From positions 299,676 through 363,675 of the forward strand of contig NZ_MRDL01000036.1 of assembly GCF_002008365.1 (NCBI RefSeq): a stretch of DNA of 64,000 nucleotides, in the 5' to 3' direction. Below, piece after piece: positions 19,433-28,090 of this stretch. The position numbers and the translations under genes are program-made. The stretch comes from Rhizobium leguminosarum bv. viciae USDA 2370 (GTDB lineage Bacteria > Pseudomonadota > Alphaproteobacteria > Rhizobiales > Rhizobiaceae). Below the pieces are notes generated by a model, which had not been told where the DNA came from, did no database searches, and saw only the letters and a list, made by a program, of their open reading frames with translations. Position 1 is the first letter of the stretch; every line of letters starts with the position of its first letter.

Positions 19433-20761
19433 GTGGAGAGGGCACGTTCTACTTTTTCCGCGGCAGCACCGGTCCCGAAGCGGGCGGCGCTCTGGCTCGT
19501 CTTCCTGGGACCGTTCTTCTATCTGAGCTATGGCGGCGCCAATTGGCTGGCATCGCAACGCGCTCATGTGCCGAACGTCGCCTTCGCATGGGAAAGCGCC
19601 ATTCCGTTCCTTGGATGGACTATTATTCCATATTGGTCGATCAATCTGTTCTATGCACTCTGCCTGTTCATCAACACGACGCCGCGCGACGTGGATATGC
19701 TCGCGCGACGTTATCTGACGATCCAGATAGTGGCCGTCGCCTGCTTCGTCGCGTTTCCGCTCCAAGCGACTTTCGTGCGGCCGGCAACGAGCGGCCTGCC
19801 CGGTTTCATGTTCGCCGTACTCGGTGGCTTCGATAAGCCGTTCAACCAGGCGCCGTCGCTGCATATCGCGCTCCTGGTGGTGATCTGGGATCATCTGCGC
19901 GGCCGGTTGCCGCGGAAGGCACGGCTTCTTTGGCACCTTTGGTGCCTCCTGATCGGTGTCTCCGTGCTGACCACGTGGCAGCATCACGTCATCGACATAC
20001 CGACCGGCATGCTGCTCGGTCTGTCTGCCGTCTGGCTTTTTCCGCGCGATGCCGGGTCGCCTCTCGCGAACTTTGCGATGAGCGGCGATCCAAAGTCGCG
20101 CCGTCTCGGCGTCTATTATCTGTGCGGTGCCGTCGCATTTCTCGGCCTTGGAGCGCTCTGCACGCCTCTATCGGCCGCAGCGCTTCTGTTGCTCTGGCCG
20201 GCTATTGCGCTGGTGATCGTCGCAGTCGGATATTTCGGCGCCGGCCCGCAGATATTCCAGAAACGCGTCGATGGCCGGGCCACGCTTGCCAGCCGCTGGC
20301 TATTGGCACCCTACCGGCTCGGCGCTCTCATCAACATTCGGCTCTGGACTCGGAGAATGCCGGCTTCTGTGGTGATCGCTGACGGCGTCCATCTCGGTCG
20401 TTTTCCACGTCGCCACGAGGCCGACCGTTTTGCCACGGTGATCGACATTACCGGCGAACTTCGGCGCCCCGGCGGGACACGCGCGCGCTGGTGCAGCTTT
20501 CCCACCCTTGATCTTACAGCCCTCGACAAGATCCAGACGCTCGCCGCAGCGAACCTCGTCGAGGATGCGCGCCAGCAGGGACCGGTCCTCGTCTGCTGTG
20601 CGCTAGGTTTCCAGCGGAGCGCCTGCGTTATCGTGGGCTGGCTGCTCATCAGCCGACGTTGCGAAAATCCAGCCGAAGCACTGCGGCTGATCGAACGGGC
20701 GGGGTGGCGCGTTCATCTGCCGGCGGAAAGTATCCATGCCATAGCGGAGGGCGTGCAATGA
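19433..20761 (+). CDS. YnbD-like PAP2 membrane phosphatase fused to dual-specificity phosphatase
   Basis: 442 residues. The N-terminal two-thirds is a multi-helix PAP2-type domain with the catalytic segments NQAPSLHIAL (Ser-x-His) and TWQHHVIDIPTG (His and Asp). The C-terminal third is a cysteine phosphatase with ATVIDITGEL and the P-loop CCALGFQRSA, i.e. C-x5-R with the usual preceding His replaced by Cys. E. coli YnbD (about 430 residues) has this rare combination. The start is GTG with gaggg 6 nt upstream. The stop overlaps the next start (ATGA). It could dephosphorylate a phosphatidyl-alcohol phosphate made by the YnbA-like enzyme. Confidence 0.82.
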   Translation: MERARSTFSAAAPVPKRAALWLVFLGPFFYLSYGGANWLASQRAHVPNVAFAWESAIPFLGWTIIPYWSINLFYALCLFINTTPRDVDMLARRYLTIQIVAVACFVAFPLQATFVRPATSGLPGFMFAVLGGFDKPFNQAPSLHIALLVVIWDHLRGRLPRKARLLWHLWCLLIGVSVLTTWQHHVIDIPTGMLLGLSAVWLFPRDAGSPLANFAMSGDPKSRRLGVYYLCGAVAFLGLGALCTPLSAAALLLLWPAIALVIVAVGYFGAGPQIFQKRVDGRATLASRWLLAPYRLGALINIRLWTRRMPASVVIADGVHLGRFPRRHEADRFATVIDITGELRRPGGTRARWCSFPTLDLTALDKIQTLAAANLVEDARQQGPVLVCCALGFQRSACVIVGWLLISRRCENPAEALRLIERAGWRVHLPAESIHAIAEGVQ

Positions 20762-21198
20762 CGCAGTGGAATACCACGGCCTCGGCGGCTGCGCGAAATC
20801 TCGGCCGCAATTCAATCTTCTGCGGGCTGACAGCGCTGTTGCCACTGATTGTCGGCCCGGTCACCGTGGGATATCGAGGCCTCGCTCCCCCGCTCGGCTG
20901 GCTTTTGATGCTCGTTTTCTGCGTGATTGTTCTTGCGCTGGCGATCCATCTCCTCTTCGATGCGCTGTTGTTTCGGCTCGCGGCGAGCCACGAGACCGAG
21001 ACGGCCGGTCTTGCCGCCGTCGACGACCTGTTGTCCCGAATGCAGCTTCGCAAGCCTGACGGGATACCGCCTGACCTCGAGAGGCGGATTGCCGGATCGC
21101 GCCGCATCGTCTGGCGGCAGCGTTTTGCGCTCGCCATCTCTCTCGTGATTTTCGCGATCCTTCTGCTCGATGCGACCGATGGGCAGCCGCTCTGCTGA
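20758..21198 (+). CDS. Small membrane protein of the ynb-like cluster
   Basis: 146 residues with helices at about 20-40 and 42-68 (LAPPLGWLLMLVFCVIVLALAIHLLFDALLF), a charged cytosolic stretch (ETAGLAAVDDLLSRMQLRKP) and a C-terminal helix QRFALAISLVIFAILLL. I do not recognise a family. It is coupled to the PAP2/phosphatase gene through an ATGA overlap and ends the operon. It occupies the place where E. coli has ynbB, a CDP-diacylglycerol synthase-like gene, but shows no similarity to cytidylyltransferases. Confidence 0.7.
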   Translation: MTQWNTTASAAARNLGRNSIFCGLTALLPLIVGPVTVGYRGLAPPLGWLLMLVFCVIVLALAIHLLFDALLFRLAASHETETAGLAAVDDLLSRMQLRKPDGIPPDLERRIAGSRRIVWRQRFALAISLVIFAILLLDATDGQPLC

Positions 21199-21449
21199 AT
21201 ACGACGGCAGGCGATAGATGCGGGTGCTCTCCGGCACGCGTCTGGCAGGTCTCGCCCACGCCATCAGGGACGTTCAGCCAGTGCCGATTTCTCTCCTCGA
21301 GCCTCTTTGCTGTTATCTGGCGTTCGAGGTGGAATACCAGAAACGGACGCCCGGACAGCATGCTCTTCAGAATCGTGTGCTCAATCACTCAGCAATCGCG
21401 ACGACGATTCCGGTATTGGTGACTCTCCTAAGCTGGCTTCTCAAGCAGG

Positions 21450-22592
21450 TCATTGCCGCCCTGCGATGATCGACGAATTTACGTCATTGATGTCGCGCCT
21501 GCCGCAGAGCGCCATGGTGATGTCCATCTCCTTGCGGATGATGCCGAGCGCCAGCGATACGCCTTCCTTGCCCATGGCGCCGAGACCATAAAGGAAGGGG
21601 CGGCCGATATAGGTACCCTTGGCGCCGAGCGCCACGGCCTTCAGCACGTCCTGGCCGGAGCGGATGCCGCCGTCGAGATGGACCTCGATACGGTCACCGA
21701 CGGCGTCGACGATCTTCGGCAGCATGCTGATCGAGGAGGGGGCGCCGTCAAGCTGGCGGCCGCCGTGATTGGAGACGACGATCGCATCGGCGCCGGTGTC
21801 GGCGGCCGCCTTCGCATCCTCCGGATCGAGTATGCCCTTGATGATCAGCGGGCCGCCCCATTGTTCCTTGATCCAGGCGACATCCGCCCAGGACAGCCGC
21901 GGGTCGAACTGCTCGTGCGTCCATGCGGAGAGCGAGGCAATATTGGAGACATTCTTCGCGTGGCCGACGATATTGCCGAAGGTGCGGCGCTTGGTCTGCA
22001 GCATATCCAGGCACCAGAAGGGCCGGGTCGCCATCTGCCAGACATGTTTCGGCGTGAATTTCGGCGGCGCCGACAGGCCGTTGCGCAGGTCTTTATGCCG
22101 CTGGCCGAGGATCTGCAGGTCGGCGGTCAGCACCAGCGCCGAGCATTTGGCGGCCTTGGCGCGGTCGATGAGGTTGAGGACGAAATCCTTGTCCCTCATC
22201 ACGTAGAGCTGGAACCAGAAGGGGCGCGTCGTCACCGAAGCGACGTCCTCGATCGAGCAGATGCTCATCGTCGAGAGCGTGAAGGGAACGCCGAACTCCT
22301 CGGCGGCGCGTGCCGCCAGCATCTCGCCGTCGGCATGCTGCATGCCGGTCAGTCCGGTCGGCGCCAGGGCCACCGGCATCGACACTTTCTGGCCGATCAT
22401 CGTCGTTTCCAGCGTGCGGTCGGTCATGTCGACCATCACCCGCTGGCGCAGCTTGATCTGGCTGAAATCGCTCTCGTTTGCCGCGTAGGTCGATTCCGTC
22501 CAGGCGCCCGAATCCGCATAGTCGAAAAACATCTTCGGCACACGGCGCTGCGCGAGCTTTTTCAGGTCAGCGATGGTGAGCGGAGCGGCCAT
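21450..22592 (-). CDS. lldD: FMN-dependent alpha-hydroxy-acid dehydrogenase (LldD-type)
   Basis: 380-residue TIM-barrel flavoenzyme of the L-lactate dehydrogenase / glycolate oxidase family. It has FFDYADSGAWTE near the start, PVALAPTGLTGM, FQLYVMRDKDF, the catalytic His-Gly-Gly-Arg in VSNHGGRQLDGAPSS and the phosphate-binding HLDGGIRSGQDVLKAVALGA. These enzymes oxidise L-lactate or similar 2-hydroxy acids and pass electrons to quinone. The ATG at 22592 has gaagg 8 nt upstream; an ATG at 22607 adds five residues but lacks a ribosome site. It is monocistronic, between the ynb-like cluster and guaD. Confidence 0.88.
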   Translation of the reverse strand: MAAPLTIADLKKLAQRRVPKMFFDYADSGAWTESTYAANESDFSQIKLRQRVMVDMTDRTLETTMIGQKVSMPVALAPTGLTGMQHADGEMLAARAAEEFGVPFTLSTMSICSIEDVASVTTRPFWFQLYVMRDKDFVLNLIDRAKAAKCSALVLTADLQILGQRHKDLRNGLSAPPKFTPKHVWQMATRPFWCLDMLQTKRRTFGNIVGHAKNVSNIASLSAWTHEQFDPRLSWADVAWIKEQWGGPLIIKGILDPEDAKAAADTGADAIVVSNHGGRQLDGAPSSISMLPKIVDAVGDRIEVHLDGGIRSGQDVLKAVALGAKGTYIGRPFLYGLGAMGKEGVSLALGIIRKEMDITMALCGRRDINDVNSSIIAGRQ

Positions 22593-22713
22593 GAATTGAA
22601 CCTTCACATCTGAATGCGGCTATCGGCCATAACATGAATTTCGTGGGAGCGTTACGGGAAATTGGCCGTGCCAGGCAGCTTTCACGCTCCGATTTCAAGA
22701 GCAACAGGGCGTC

Positions 22714-24024
22714 TCATTGAAGCTCCTTCTTCGACGCAACGCCGGCCACATAGGTCTCGGCGATCGCCCGGTCGTCGCCCATCGTCTGCAGCAGGAAAAG
22801 CTCCTCGGGCAGCGTCTTCACCACTTCCATCTTCAGCGCCATGGCCGGTGTCGCCGCGGCATCGAGAACGACGAGATCGGCCTCGGTGCCGGGTTGCAGC
22901 GTGCCGATCCGGTCCGCCAGCGACAGGGCCTCGGCATTGCCGCGGGTCATCAGGTAATAGCTTTCCAGCGGGTTTAGCCGTTCGCCGAGCAACTGCTGGA
23001 TCTTGTAGGCCTCGTCCATCGTCCGCAGCATCGAATAGCTGGAGCCGCCGCCGATATCGGTCGCCACGCCGATGCGAACCGGCTTTTCGCGCCGTGTCAG
23101 CGCCTTCAGCGGAAACAGGCCTGAGCCGAGGAAGAGGTTCGAGGTCGGGCAGTGGACGGCGACGGCACCCGCCTCGCTCATGGCATCGGCTTCGCGCTCG
23201 GACAGGTGGATGGCGTGGCCGAAGAGGCTCTTCGGCCCGAGCAGGCCGTAGCGGGCGTAGATGTCAGTATAGTCGAGCGCGTCGGGATAGAGCTCGCAGG
23301 TGAATTTGATCTCGTCGTGGTTTTCCGAAAGATGCGTCTGGATGTGCAGGTCGGGAAATTCGCGGGCAAGCGCTGATGTCGCCTCCATCTGCGCCGGCGT
23401 GGAGGTGATGGCGAAGCGTGGAGTGATGGCGACATGGTTACGGCCCTTGCCGTGCCAGGCCGCTATCACCTGGCGGGTCTCATCATAGCCCATCTCGGGC
23501 GTGTCGAGCAGGCCCTGCGGGGCATTGCGATCCATCATCACCTTGCCGCCGACCATGCGCATATTGCGCCTCAGCGCCTCGGCAAAGAAGGCGTCGGCCG
23601 AGGTCTTGTGCACGGAGCAATAGGCGACCGCCGTCGTCGTGCCGTGGCGGATCAACTCGTCATAGAAATGCGTGGCGATCCTTTCAGCATGCGCACTTTC
23701 GACGAAACGGCATTCCTCGGGAAAGGTGTAGGTGTTCAGCCACTCGAGCAGGTTGGCCGCATAGGAGGCGATCACCTGCATTTGCGGAAAATGCAGGTGC
23801 ATGTCGATGAAGCCGGGCATGATCAGATGCGGGCGGTGGTCGATCTCGACCATGTCCTCGCCTGTTTTTGCCTTGATGTCTGCGTAGGGGCCGATTGCCG
23901 CGATCAGCCCATTCTCGATCAGCAGGCCGCCATCCTCCTCGTAGAGATAGCTTTGGCCGTCGGTAAGGCTTAGCGGCGCGCGATGGAAGGAAAGCAGGCG
24001 GCCGCGCAGGAGTGTCGTCGTCAT
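22714..24024 (-). CDS. guaD: Guanine deaminase
   Basis: 436-residue amidohydrolase that converts guanine to xanthine. It has PGFIDMHLHFPQ (zinc His-x-His, about residues 72-83), HLSENHDEIKF (zinc His and catalytic Glu region), FGHAIHLSEREADAM and CPTSNLFLGSG, the latter being a guanine-deaminase signature, plus ATDIGGGSSYSML with the final Asp ligand. Its start overlaps the stop of puuD by 4 bp, so xanthine production and urate oxidation are co-expressed. Confidence 0.94.
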   Translation of the reverse strand: MTTTLLRGRLLSFHRAPLSLTDGQSYLYEEDGGLLIENGLIAAIGPYADIKAKTGEDMVEIDHRPHLIMPGFIDMHLHFPQMQVIASYAANLLEWLNTYTFPEECRFVESAHAERIATHFYDELIRHGTTTAVAYCSVHKTSADAFFAEALRRNMRMVGGKVMMDRNAPQGLLDTPEMGYDETRQVIAAWHGKGRNHVAITPRFAITSTPAQMEATSALAREFPDLHIQTHLSENHDEIKFTCELYPDALDYTDIYARYGLLGPKSLFGHAIHLSEREADAMSEAGAVAVHCPTSNLFLGSGLFPLKALTRREKPVRIGVATDIGGGSSYSMLRTMDEAYKIQQLLGERLNPLESYYLMTRGNAEALSLADRIGTLQPGTEADLVVLDAAATPAMALKMEVVKTLPEELFLLQTMGDDRAIAETYVAGVASKKELQ

Positions 24025-25259
24025 TGTGTCTTGCCTTCGACTGCGCTCTCGAACCAGGCGACGAGCAGCTTGCGTTCATCCGGCGTGATGTCGGTGATGT
24101 TGCCGGGCGGCATGGCATGGCTGCGGCCCGCCTGTATATAGATTTCGCGGGCATGGGCGGCGATTTCCGCGTCATTTTCGAGCAGCACGCCCTTCGGCGG
24201 CCGCACGATGCCCTCATAGACGGGCTCGGCCGCGTGGCACATGGAACAGCGCGTCGAGACCAGCTGCTTGACGGCGGGGAAATGCGGATCGCCGGCGAAT
24301 TGCTGGAAGGCGGGCGCGACCGCGGCCGCATCCGTCTCGCCCGTCAGCAGCTTCGGCGCGGTTGAAAGCCACATGATCAGGATGAAGAGGATGACGGTGA
24401 CAATCCACGTCCAAGTCGGCCGGCCCTTTCTGGCATGCGTGGTGTTGAACCAGTGACGGATGGTGACGCCCATCAGGAAGACCAGGGCGGCGATCAACCA
24501 GTTGAACTGCGTTCCGAAGGCCAGCGGATAATGGTTCGACAGCATGAAGAAGATGACGGGCAGCGTCAGGTAGTTGTTATGCAGCGAACGCTGCTTGGCG
24601 ACCTGCCCGTATTTCGGGTCGGGCGTGCGCCCGGCGATAAGGTCGGCGACAACGATCTTCTGGTTCGGAATGATGATCATGAAGACGTTGGCCGACATGA
24701 TCGTGGCGGTGAAGGCGCCGAGATGCAGGAAGGCGGCGCGGCCGGTGAAAAGCTGCGTATAGCCCCAGGCCATGAAGACGAGCACGACATAGAGCACCGC
24801 CATCAGCCCCCAGGTATTCCGCCCAAGCGGGGATTTGCAGAGCAGGTCGTAGACGATCCAGCCGAAGGCAAGCGACGCCAGCGAGATCAGGATGGCGACG
24901 GGCGGGCTGATATCGAGCACATGCCGGTCGATGAGGAAGAGGTCGGCGCCGCCATAATAGACGATGCAGAGCATCAGGAAGCCGGAAATCCAGGTGAAAT
25001 AGCTTTCGTATTTAAACCAGGTCAGATGCTCCGGCATCTGGGCGGGCGCCACCAGATATTTCTGGATATGGTAGAAGCCGCCGCCATGAACCTGCCATTC
25101 CTCGCCATAGGCACCGGGCGGCAGATGTGGGCGTTTCACCAGTCCGAGATCGAGCGCGATAAAATAAAAGGACGATCCGATCCAGGCGATCGCGGTAATG
25201 ACATGGAACCAGCGTGCCGCGAAGGCGAGCCATTCCCATGCTATGGCATATTCGTACAT
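24021..25259 (-). CDS. puuD: Membrane urate oxidase PuuD with cytochrome c domain
   Basis: 412 residues. The N-terminal DUF989 membrane part has about eight or nine helices (starts EWLAFAARWFHVITAIAWIG, includes NVFMIIIPNQKIVVADLIAGR). The last ~80 residues hold a cytochrome c fold with the haem site CSMCH (about residue 340) and a distal Met in HAMPPGN. This matches PuuD, which oxidises urate to 5-hydroxyisourate and passes electrons to the respiratory chain instead of O2. No soluble uricase is seen in the window, so this is the likely entry to the UraH/UraD/PuuE route. It is translationally coupled to guaD. Confidence 0.93.
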   Translation of the reverse strand: MYEYAIAWEWLAFAARWFHVITAIAWIGSSFYFIALDLGLVKRPHLPPGAYGEEWQVHGGGFYHIQKYLVAPAQMPEHLTWFKYESYFTWISGFLMLCIVYYGGADLFLIDRHVLDISPPVAILISLASLAFGWIVYDLLCKSPLGRNTWGLMAVLYVVLVFMAWGYTQLFTGRAAFLHLGAFTATIMSANVFMIIIPNQKIVVADLIAGRTPDPKYGQVAKQRSLHNNYLTLPVIFFMLSNHYPLAFGTQFNWLIAALVFLMGVTIRHWFNTTHARKGRPTWTWIVTVILFILIMWLSTAPKLLTGETDAAAVAPAFQQFAGDPHFPAVKQLVSTRCSMCHAAEPVYEGIVRPPKGVLLENDAEIAAHAREIYIQAGRSHAMPPGNITDITPDERKLLVAWFESAVEGKTQ

Positions 25260-25374
25260 CGAGTTCCCCTATCTTCCTCCGACTCGTGACATTGCGGAAA
25301 TTTTGGCGGGGAGGGAAGAGGAGATTGAAGAACTGCACACGCGCGACGACCGGCGCGGCCAAAGGAGCAATGGA

Positions 25375-25461
25375 ATGATCACCGCGCTCGTCGAGATCTT
25401 GAGCGGTTTTGCCGAAGCTGCCGATCGCGGCCGGATCGCCGATCTGCTGTCGCGTGCCTAA
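25375..25461 (+). CDS. Putative 28-residue small protein
   Basis: ATG with an ideal ribosome site (aaggag, 7-nt spacer) opens a 28-codon frame with ALVEILSGFAEAADRGRIAD in its middle, probably one amphipathic helix, ending LLSRA and TAA. It is divergent from puuD. The codon choice looks rhizobial. No family is recognised; the strong ribosome site is the main support. Confidence 0.4.
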   Translation: MITALVEILSGFAEAADRGRIADLLSRA

Positions 25462-25625
25462 AAGCTGCCGAGAAGGCTGTGCATTATCTCTGCCTTATAC
25501 TGAATCTGCTAATTCAGCAGATCTGGAACTGCGACGACTCGATTACAGTTATTTTTGCAGGCCGCCGGAATAAAATAAGAACCGTTAGATCATCGGCGGC
25601 GCATTCATCGACGGAGAAGATGCCC

Positions 25626-25958
25626 ATGCGCAGTATTCTGACGTGTGTGATGATTGCGTATGCGTCGTTGGCGACGGCTCACGACGCACCTTCGGGGTGG
25701 AGTTATGACCCCTATTGTTGCAACGGCGACAGTCATAATGGCGATTGCCAGATGATCCCTTCGAAAAGCGTGGCGGTGACGCCAGGCGGATATCGTGTGA
25801 CGCTGATGCCGGGAGACCACCGGCTGGTGACGCATGCTCATGTCTTCCTGCTGCCAATGACGAAGGCAATGCAATCCGGCGATAACGACTATCATCTCTG
25901 TCTGTTCCCGAACGAGGATACGCCGCGCTGTTTCTATGCGCCGGAAATGGGATATTGA
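25626..25958 (+). CDS. Small periplasmic Cys-rich protein, unknown
   Basis: 110 residues with a Sec signal peptide (MRSILTCVMIAYASLATA, cut before HDAPSGW). The mature part has WSYDPYCCNGDSHNGDCQ, a middle VTPGGYRVTLMPGDHRLVTH and a C-terminal YHLCLFPNEDTPRCFYAP; five cysteines suggest disulfides and export. I do not know its function. The ATG at 25626 has ggag 9 nt upstream; an ATG at 25620 is too close to it. A strong hairpin lies 14 bp after the stop. Confidence 0.7.
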   Translation: MRSILTCVMIAYASLATAHDAPSGWSYDPYCCNGDSHNGDCQMIPSKSVAVTPGGYRVTLMPGDHRLVTHAHVFLLPMTKAMQSGDNDYHLCLFPNEDTPRCFYAPEMGY

Positions 25959-25972
25959 AGGCGGACCACAGC

Positions 25973-26002
25973 ACCGGACCCGGCTCACCAACCGGGTCCG
26001 GT
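25973..26002 (+). terminator. Rho-independent-like hairpin
   Basis: Perfect 11-bp stem accggacccgg / ccgggtccggt with an 8-nt loop, 14 nt after the stop of the small periplasmic gene. It lies between that gene and the convergent LysR gene, without a clear T-run. Confidence 0.6.
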
Positions 26003-26004
26003 AT

Positions 26005-26043
26005 GTCGTTGTCCGAAAACCGCTGTACAGTTTCAGGCGGCAT
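26005..26043 (+). repeat. Fragment of the B-unit intergenic repeat
   Basis: cgttgtccgaaaaccgct and a following gtttc...ggcat match the second hairpin of the repeat at 38239-38347. Only this half is present. Confidence 0.4.
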
Positions 26044-26046
26044 GCA

Positions 26047-26943
26047 TCAATTTCCGGCTGCCTTCATCTCCTCAAGGATCCAGTTGCGGAAGGCCTTGAT
26101 CTTGGGCACGTTGCGACGGTTTTCGGGGTAGACGAGCCAGTAGGCCTTGCCGTCGCTACGGGTCAGTTCGAAAGGCTGGTAGAGCCGGCCGAGCGCGATC
26201 TCGGCCGCATAGAAGGCCGGATGGAGAATGGCGACGCCATGGCCGGCGATCGCCGCATCGGCTTCCACCGCCTGGGAGCCAAGCTGGTTGCGCGGGCGCC
26301 GATCGAGATCCGTCTCCGTGACGCCGGCTGCCTCGAACCATTGTTTCCACCAGATGTCGCCGGCGTCGAAGAGATCGAACTTCAGGAGATCGCGCGGCTC
26401 GCTGATGCCGCCTGCCGTCTCCGCCAGCTTTGGGCTCAGCATCGGGGTGAACTCCAGGCCCATCAGCCGGTGCAGCGTCAGCCCCGGCCAGTTGCCGTCG
26501 CCCCAGCGGATACCGACATCGATCTGCTCGCGGGCGAAGTCGATGATATCAGAGCTCGCCTGAAAGCGCACCGCGATCGCCGGATGTTTCAAGTGGAAGG
26601 AGCCGAGGCGCGGCGCCAGCCATTTCGAGGCGAAGGTATGGGTCGAACTGATGGCGAGCGTGCCTTCGACGCTGTCGCGCGCCGTCGCCATCGCGTCGTG
26701 CAGCAAGGCAAAGGCTTCGGTTACCTTCGGCGCCAGCCGCTCGCCGGTCTCCGTCAGTGCGATCTGGCGGGGACGGCGCAGGAAGAGCGGCTCGCCGACA
26801 TTCTCCTCCAGCAGCTTGATCTGGTAGCTGACGGCCGTCTGCGTCATGCCGAGCTCGTCGCCCGCCTTGGTGAAACTTCCGAGCCGGGCAGCGGCCTCGA
26901 AGACGCGCAGCGCATTCAGCGGGAATTGTTTGGAGAGTTTCAT
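26047..26943 (-). CDS. LysR-family regulator, GcvA-like
   Basis: 298 residues. The N-terminal winged helix-turn-helix reads LNALRVFEAAARLGSFTKAGDELGMTQTAVSYQIKLLEE (about residues 9-47), followed by the LysR effector-binding domain with SDIIDFAREQIDVGIRWGDGNWPGL and a C-terminal YPENRRNVPKIKAFRNWILEE, the latter typical of GcvA-type members. Its target is unknown. It is divergent from a small DUF1127-like gene and its intergenic region carries an inverted repeat. It also stands just downstream of the xdhABC genes, so control of purine genes is possible but unproven. Confidence 0.9.
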   Translation of the reverse strand: MKLSKQFPLNALRVFEAAARLGSFTKAGDELGMTQTAVSYQIKLLEENVGEPLFLRRPRQIALTETGERLAPKVTEAFALLHDAMATARDSVEGTLAISSTHTFASKWLAPRLGSFHLKHPAIAVRFQASSDIIDFAREQIDVGIRWGDGNWPGLTLHRLMGLEFTPMLSPKLAETAGGISEPRDLLKFDLFDAGDIWWKQWFEAAGVTETDLDRRPRNQLGSQAVEADAAIAGHGVAILHPAFYAAEIALGRLYQPFELTRSDGKAYWLVYPENRRNVPKIKAFRNWILEEMKAAGN

Positions 26944-26986
26944 GGATAAGTTCTCTTGATGCAGGCAGACGGTCGTTCGATTGGAA

Positions 26987-27014
26987 TTGCAGCATTTTTA
27001 CCGTCAAACTGCAA
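26987..27014. promoter_or_regulatory. Candidate LysR-type binding site
   Basis: Inverted repeat ttgcag-N16-ctgcaa in the 101-bp divergent region between the LysR gene and the small gene at 27045. Its location and dyad symmetry fit an autoregulatory LysR site, although the spacing is longer than the usual T-N11-A. Confidence 0.35.
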
Positions 27015-27044
27015 CTCATACCATCAAACCATCAAGGTGATGTC

Positions 27045-27236
27045 ATGGATTGCTATGCTATCGAACAGAGCCCGCCGCAGCAGACCATCGGAATTTTCCG
27101 GCGCATCGGCGGTCGGCTGACGCGGATCTGGCGCATGCCCAGCCTCGATCTCGACACGGTGCCGGATCGCGTCAAGCGCGATCTCGGTTTTCTCGACGGA
27201 CGCGATCCCTATTACGAGGACGAGCGCATGCGGTAG
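27045..27236 (+). CDS. Small DUF1127-like protein
   Basis: 63 residues. The C-terminal half (DLDTVPDRVKRDLGFLDGRDP) resembles the end of the short DUF1127-type proteins of Rhizobiales, with a basic centre (RRIGGRLTRIWRMP). The N-terminus lacks the usual hydrophobic/Arg-rich start. Ribosome site aaggtg lies 5 nt before the ATG. It is divergent from the LysR gene and overlaps the 3' end of xdhC by 25 bp on the opposite strand. Function is unknown; some relatives affect phosphate and carbon metabolism or RNA turnover. Confidence 0.65.
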   Translation: MDCYAIEQSPPQQTIGIFRRIGGRLTRIWRMPSLDLDTVPDRVKRDLGFLDGRDPYYEDERMR

Positions 27237-28027
27237 GCCGCGAGCGCCGTCAGGATTTCGGCGGCGGTCATGGCGGCGATCACCTCAGGGCGCTTGTCCC
27301 TGACCGCCGAGCCGCCGATCGGCAGCGTCAGCCGCTCCATCCAGCCGCGCTCTCCGCCACCTTCGCGGGAAAGCCAGCTTGCAAAGGTGGCGCGTTTGGT
27401 CGCCGAGCCGATCATGCCGGTATAGGCGAGGTCGGTCTTTTCCAGCGCCTCGCGGGCGATGAGGAAATCCAGCGCGTGGTCGTGCGTCAGGATGACGACC
27501 ACGCCGCCGGCCGGAATATCCCTGACCAGTGCTTCGGGCATCGGCACAAGCCGCGCCTTCGTCTCTGCCGGCAGGTTGGCGAGCTCTTCCTGCCGCGTTT
27601 CGACGACCGTCACCGACAGCGGCAGCGGCGCCAAGGCCGCAGCCAGCGCCCGGCCGACATGGCCGGCACCGAAGAGATAGACCTCCGGCAGACACTCGAT
27701 CTCACTGGTTAGCCTGGCTTCGATTTCTTCAGCAACCGCTTTTGTCACCCGGCGAAACCGCAGTTGCGTGCGTCCGCCACAGCACTGGCCGATGTCAGGG
27801 CCGAGCGGGATATCCATCTCCGCCATCCCACCCGTTCCCGCGAGCATGTCCCGCGCATTCTCGATCGCCATGAATTCGAACTGGCCGCCGCCGACCGTGC
27901 CCCATAACGCGGTTTGCGATGCCAGCATGAAGGTACCGGCCTCACGCGGGGTGGAGCCTTGTGTGCCGGTGATGTCGATGAGGATGCAGTCCGGGTGGGC
28001 GGCGAGGAAGCGGCGGATGTCGGTCAT
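27212..28027 (-). CDS. xdhC: Xanthine dehydrogenase accessory protein XdhC
   Basis: 271 residues of the XdhC/CoxI family, the chaperone that binds and sulfurates molybdenum cofactor and delivers it to XDH. It shows DITGTQGSTPREAGTFML and GTVGGGQFEFMAIENA in the N-terminal domain, CCGGRTQLRF, then the C-terminal Rossmann part EVYLFGAGHVGRALAAALAPL with VVILTHDHALDFLIA and GMIGSATKRATF. It starts 63 bp after xdhB and is last in the bdhA-xdhA-xdhB-xdhC order. Confidence 0.93.
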   Translation of the reverse strand: MTDIRRFLAAHPDCILIDITGTQGSTPREAGTFMLASQTALWGTVGGGQFEFMAIENARDMLAGTGGMAEMDIPLGPDIGQCCGGRTQLRFRRVTKAVAEEIEARLTSEIECLPEVYLFGAGHVGRALAAALAPLPLSVTVVETRQEELANLPAETKARLVPMPEALVRDIPAGGVVVILTHDHALDFLIAREALEKTDLAYTGMIGSATKRATFASWLSREGGGERGWMERLTLPIGGSAVRDKRPEVIAAMTAAEILTALAAYRMRSSS

Positions 28028-28090
28028 GGGTGGCTGACCGATGGGGTCGCCGCCGAGGATAGCAAACGAGCCTGACGCGCGCCCATTTTC

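Noticed and set aside
21218..21469. 83-codon plus frame between the ynb-like cluster and lldD
   Set aside because: Weak ribosome site, overlap with the lldD end and no recognisable pattern; only a hydrophobic tail speaks for it.
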